Positions 61,283 through 64,000 of a stretch of 64,000 nt of DNA are shown here, in pieces (position 1 is the stretch's first letter; each line of letters starts with the position of its first letter). The translations under genes were made by a program, and so were the position numbers. This DNA comes from VFMC01 sp963791635. Its GTDB lineage: Bacteria > Actinomycetota > Acidimicrobiia > Acidimicrobiales > Ilumatobacteraceae. Below the pieces are notes generated by a model. It saw nothing but the letters and a program-made list of their open reading frames with translations. It did not search any database and was not told the DNA's origin. The stretch covers positions 1,550,001-1,614,000 of the forward strand of contig CAWBTC010000005.1 in NCBI GenBank assembly GCA_963791635.1, given 5' to 3'.

Positions 61283-62146
61283 ATGTATCGGTTCTTGTTC
61301 AAACCGAAGTGGATCGCGTTCCACGTGCTCGTGATCGCGACGATCGTTGCGATGGTGAACCTCGGCTTCTGGCAAAAGCACCGACTCGAGGATCGTCGGG
61401 AGTTCAACTCCGAGGTCCGCGACCGCTCAAAGGAGCCGGTCGTTCCGATCGATGATGTCGTCGCCGATGACACCGATCCCGGCGACGTGCAATGGCGCAC
61501 GGTCACGGTGACAGGTACTTATCTCCCGGACGAGCAGGTGCTGATCGTCAACCGCTCGCAAGCCGGTGCCGCCGGAGTGAACGTCGTGACCCCGATGGAG
61601 CTCGCCGATGGTCGGCTGGTCCTGATCAACCGCGGTTTCGTGCCCGACACCATCGACGTGCCGATGCCTGCGGAGGGCGTGTTGACGGTGACCGGCCGCC
61701 TGCGCGAGACCCAGGAACGCTCGCTCGGCGGGCTCACCGAGGGTGCAGGTGACTTGACCGAGTTGTTCCGCGTCGACATCCCGCGGCTCGCGCAGCAGCT
61801 CCCCGGACCCGTGCTCGCCGTGTACGTGGACCTCCTCGCCGCCGAGCCGGATCAGGGCCGGCCGCCGATCCCGCTCCCCGATCCAGAGTTGGGCGAGGGT
61901 TCACATCTGTCGTACATGTTCCAGTGGTGGATCTTCTCCGTGTGCGTCGCAGTGGGATGGGTGCTCGCCGTGCGGCACAGCATCCGCCAACGTCGGAGGG
62001 ACCTCAGCGGTCTCGCCGCGGCCGGTTCGGCTGGCGATCGGGCTGGCGATCTGGCTGGCGATCTGGCCGTCAGCGAACCAGGCGAGCGAACGCGGCAGGA
62101 CTCCCCGTCGCCAGCCGGCGACGCAGCGACCACGGCACCCGGCTGA
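61283..62146 (+). CDS. SURF1 family protein (cytochrome c oxidase assembly)
   Basis: This 287-residue protein has the SURF1 plan: an N-terminal membrane helix (IAFHVLVIATIVAMVNLGFW, with WQ.HR after it), a periplasmic domain with VTVTGTYLPDEQVLIVNR, LVLINRGFVP and HLSYMFQWWIF, and a second membrane helix (about 218-235). It helps insert heme into cytochrome oxidase. The polar C-terminal tail carries GDRAGDLAGDLA from a short DNA repeat (62030-62065) and overlaps the convergent cyclase gene by 77 bases. Confidence 0.92.
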   Translation: MYRFLFKPKWIAFHVLVIATIVAMVNLGFWQKHRLEDRREFNSEVRDRSKEPVVPIDDVVADDTDPGDVQWRTVTVTGTYLPDEQVLIVNRSQAGAAGVNVVTPMELADGRLVLINRGFVPDTIDVPMPAEGVLTVTGRLRETQERSLGGLTEGAGDLTELFRVDIPRLAQQLPGPVLAVYVDLLAAEPDQGRPPIPLPDPELGEGSHLSYMFQWWIFSVCVAVGWVLAVRHSIRQRRRDLSGLAAAGSAGDRAGDLAGDLAVSEPGERTRQDSPSPAGDAATTAPG

Positions 62147-63287
62147 ACACTGCGCGCATCGTGCGGCTCACCTCCGCGGCGGTTGCGTCGACCCGCAGGT
62201 ACGGCGACCACACGTCGGTGGGCAGCGAGAAGAACGCGCCGAAGAACTCCCGGAGATCGGCGTCACCGAGCCTCAAGAGCGCGCCGAGCCCGTAGTCGTG
62301 CAGCGCACGGACGCGTCGCTGCTCTGTCGGCCAGACCGAGTTCCACACCTGCAGTGACGTCTGCGCCGGGTCACCATCGCCGGCGAGCACGGCAGCGATC
62401 GCCTGCGCCACGCGGCCTGCGGCTCGCAACGAAGCACTGACCGAGTAGCCGGTCGCGGGATGCACATAGCCGGCCGCTGCCCCGAAGCCGACGGTGGGCT
62501 GCAGGCGATCGGGTACCCCCGTTCGCATCGGGATCGACACCTGCTCCACGTGCTCGGCCCGATTGGTGTGGTCGTGCCCGAGGCGCGCCGCCAGCCGGGC
62601 CCGCAACTCCGTGGCAGTCATCGGCGTGCGCCGAGCGAGCGACGTCTCCTCCACCAACCAGCGGCCGGCACCCAACTCGAGCACGTACAGGAAGGTCGGC
62701 TCGACCGCAGCCGCTCCCGAAGCCGCAGCCGCTCCCGAAGCCGCACCCGGACTCGACGTCGGACCCGGACGCCGCCAGTCCATGAGCACCGCGCCGTCAC
62801 CACCCACGTCGGGACGCTCGGGGAGGACGAGCCCGTACGCGGTCTGGTACGAGGTCCGGTGGCGACCGGCGGTGCGCTCCAACACCGCTCCGCCCGCGCC
62901 GGAGGCGTCGATCACGAGCCGCGCCGTCAGCTTCGTGCCACCAGTGGTGTGCACCGCTGCGCCCCACAGGTGGTGGCGAACATCGGCGACGGTGTCGACG
63001 CACCGCGATGCCACATCGAGCGAGGTGCGCAGCCGTTGGTTGTGGAGCACGCCATATGCGCGGTCCAATCGTCGGCGCTCGGTCGTGACGACGTCGACGG
63101 CCGACTCGATCGCGAACGCCCCACGATGGCCGGCGACCTCGTCGATCCACGCACCATAGATCGATGTCCAGGCGTGATCGGGGCCCACGAGCACGACGTC
63201 GAGACCAGCCCGATGACACGCTGCGCCGAGCGCACGGGCTGCCGGACCATCGCCGACCACCACGAGATCATGTGTCGGCGAGGTCAT
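62070..63287 (-). CDS. Lycopene-cyclase-type FAD enzyme
   Basis: The ATG at 63287 (an earlier start at 63350 is possible) gives about 405 residues. The FAD-binding start is LVVVGDGPAARALGAACHRA. ARLVIDASGAGGAV, YQTAYGLVL, FLYVLELGAGRWLVEETSLA and GFGAAAGYVHPATGYSVSAS are the segments typical of lycopene beta/epsilon cyclases (CrtY/CrtL type). It would close ionone rings on lycopene at the membrane. An Ala/Ser-rich insert (GAASGAAAASGAAA) comes from a DNA repeat near 62710-62750. Its stop lies within the SURF1 3' end on the other strand. Confidence 0.85.
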   Translation of the reverse strand: MTSPTHDLVVVGDGPAARALGAACHRAGLDVVLVGPDHAWTSIYGAWIDEVAGHRGAFAIESAVDVVTTERRRLDRAYGVLHNQRLRTSLDVASRCVDTVADVRHHLWGAAVHTTGGTKLTARLVIDASGAGGAVLERTAGRHRTSYQTAYGLVLPERPDVGGDGAVLMDWRRPGPTSSPGAASGAAAASGAAAVEPTFLYVLELGAGRWLVEETSLARRTPMTATELRARLAARLGHDHTNRAEHVEQVSIPMRTGVPDRLQPTVGFGAAAGYVHPATGYSVSASLRAAGRVAQAIAAVLAGDGDPAQTSLQVWNSVWPTEQRRVRALHDYGLGALLRLGDADLREFFGAFFSLPTDVWSPYLRVDATAAEVSRTMRAVFSRVPWSLRRRLATGSPAAFARLVR

Positions 63288-63356
63288 CGACACGACCGGA
63301 TCATCGGAGCCGGGCAGGTCGAGCAGATCGAGTCGGTCGCGCCGGCACACGACCGG

Positions 63357-64000
63357 TCAGCCGTGCGCACCGGCCTCGATGCGGGCCATCCGCCGGAACT
63401 GTTCGACCACGTCGGGTGTGCTGTGGGTTGGGTCGAGACTGCGATACACGGTCTCCACGTTGACCGCGATGCGACCGAACTCACCCCACCCCTCGAACGA
63501 CGGATCGGCACCGATCTCCCGGGCGATCTCCTGCGCCGCATCCCACGCATCGAGGCCGGCGTGCTGCCGAGCGGTCGCCTCGCTGTCGACGTATGCGAGG
63601 TAGTCGCGCACCTGGGCGATACCACCTTTGTCGGTGAGCGGTCCGTGGCCGGGCACCACCGTCTCGAGATCCATGCCGAGCATGAGATCGCATGCCGCTA
63701 CCCAGTTCGACAGAGGACCCGCCCACACGATCGGCGTGCCTCCGATGAACAAGATGTCGCCGGTGTAGGCGACCTTCGCGTCTGGCACGACGACGATGGT
63801 GTCACCTCTGGTGTGCGCTGGGCCGACCTCGATCAACTCGATCGCGCGTCCGCCCACCTCGAGGTCGAGGCGCTTCTCGAACGTACGCGTGGGCAACGTC
63901 ATGTCGATGTCGGTGAAATCGAACGCACCGAAGAACGAGCGGAACAGTTCGCCCACCTCACCGGGTGCGCCGTTGAGCGCGGCGAGCATTGCCGGAGGCA
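63357..64000 (-). CDS. Metallo-beta-lactamase-fold hydrolase (partial)
   Basis: The frame stays open through the window end, so the N-terminus with the expected HxHxDH motif is missing. What remains has AHTRGDTIVVVPDAKVAYTG, GDILFIGGTP and VVPGHGPLTDK, the metal-ligand His and Asp positions of the second half of the fold, followed by a helical C-terminal region with DYLAYVDSEAT. The family includes hydrolases of thioesters and lactones; the substrate is unknown. Six bases separate the gene from the cyclase frame. Confidence 0.85.
   Translation of the reverse strand, partial: PPAMLAALNGAPGEVGELFRSFFGAFDFTDIDMTLPTRTFEKRLDLEVGGRAIELIEVGPAHTRGDTIVVVPDAKVAYTGDILFIGGTPIVWAGPLSNWVAACDLMLGMDLETVVPGHGPLTDKGGIAQVRDYLAYVDSEATARQHAGLDAWDAAQEIAREIGADPSFEGWGEFGRIAVNVETVYRSLDPTHSTPDVVEQFRRMARIEAGAHG

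Overview
This is a high-GC (roughly two-thirds G+C by eye) actinobacterial chromosome segment. Supporting signs are GTG/TTG starts, many 4-base start/stop overlaps, metX behind a probable SAM riboswitch, a lycopene-cyclase-type carotenoid enzyme and SURF1. The gene mix suggests Acidimicrobiia (Ilumatobacter-like); that placement is inference.

Layout. 0-8 kb: a two-component system (345-2218) sits beside a membrane protein gene and an ABC exporter operon. The regions upstream of the last two are diverged duplicates of one regulatory segment containing a 30-base palindrome. An esterase lipoprotein and a DUF4389 membrane protein follow. 8-19 kb is an accessory patchwork: a frameshifted aminoglycoside nucleotidyltransferase, a sigma factor and a toxin gene both cut by an IS1380 remnant, oxidoreductases, a carotenoid oxygenase, a decayed PIN toxin locus, and three scattered copies (one intact) of a 62-residue DUF5678-like gene.

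19.4-45.75 kb appears to be two integrative elements stacked in tandem at a tRNA-Gly(GCC) gene (45705-45777). The 44-base tRNA 3' half recurs at 34201 and 19399. Both outer copies are followed by the same 112-base arm, and the tRNA-proximal end carries an integrase and an excisionase-like gene. The older element (19.4-34.2 kb) holds a Pel-like exopolysaccharide locus: PelF glycosyltransferase, a polytopic PelG-like protein, an epimerase, a Spherulin4-type hydrolase, a secreted deacetylase-like protein, a degenerate Hsp70-like protein, a GH114 lipoprotein and a large LuxR/ATPase regulator. The younger element (34.2-45.75 kb) holds an ECF sigma factor with a membrane partner, an AbiEi/AbiEii pair arranged tail to tail with two perfect operator palindromes, a Kelch-like lipoprotein and an inserted 2.6-kb recombinase transposon with inverted ends.

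46-64 kb looks like ordinary chromosome: metX, a PEP-mutase-family lyase with an acyl-CoA synthetase, a SET-domain protein, a saccharopine-dehydrogenase-like enzyme, a polysaccharide deacetylase, an MFS transporter, a short GyrA-like protein, an SDR, a PhyH dioxygenase, SURF1, a lycopene-cyclase-like enzyme and a metallo-beta-lactamase-fold hydrolase cut by the window end.

About ten genes, inside and outside the elements, are broken by single-base frameshifts. Some could be assembly indels rather than real decay, so pseudogene calls are provisional.
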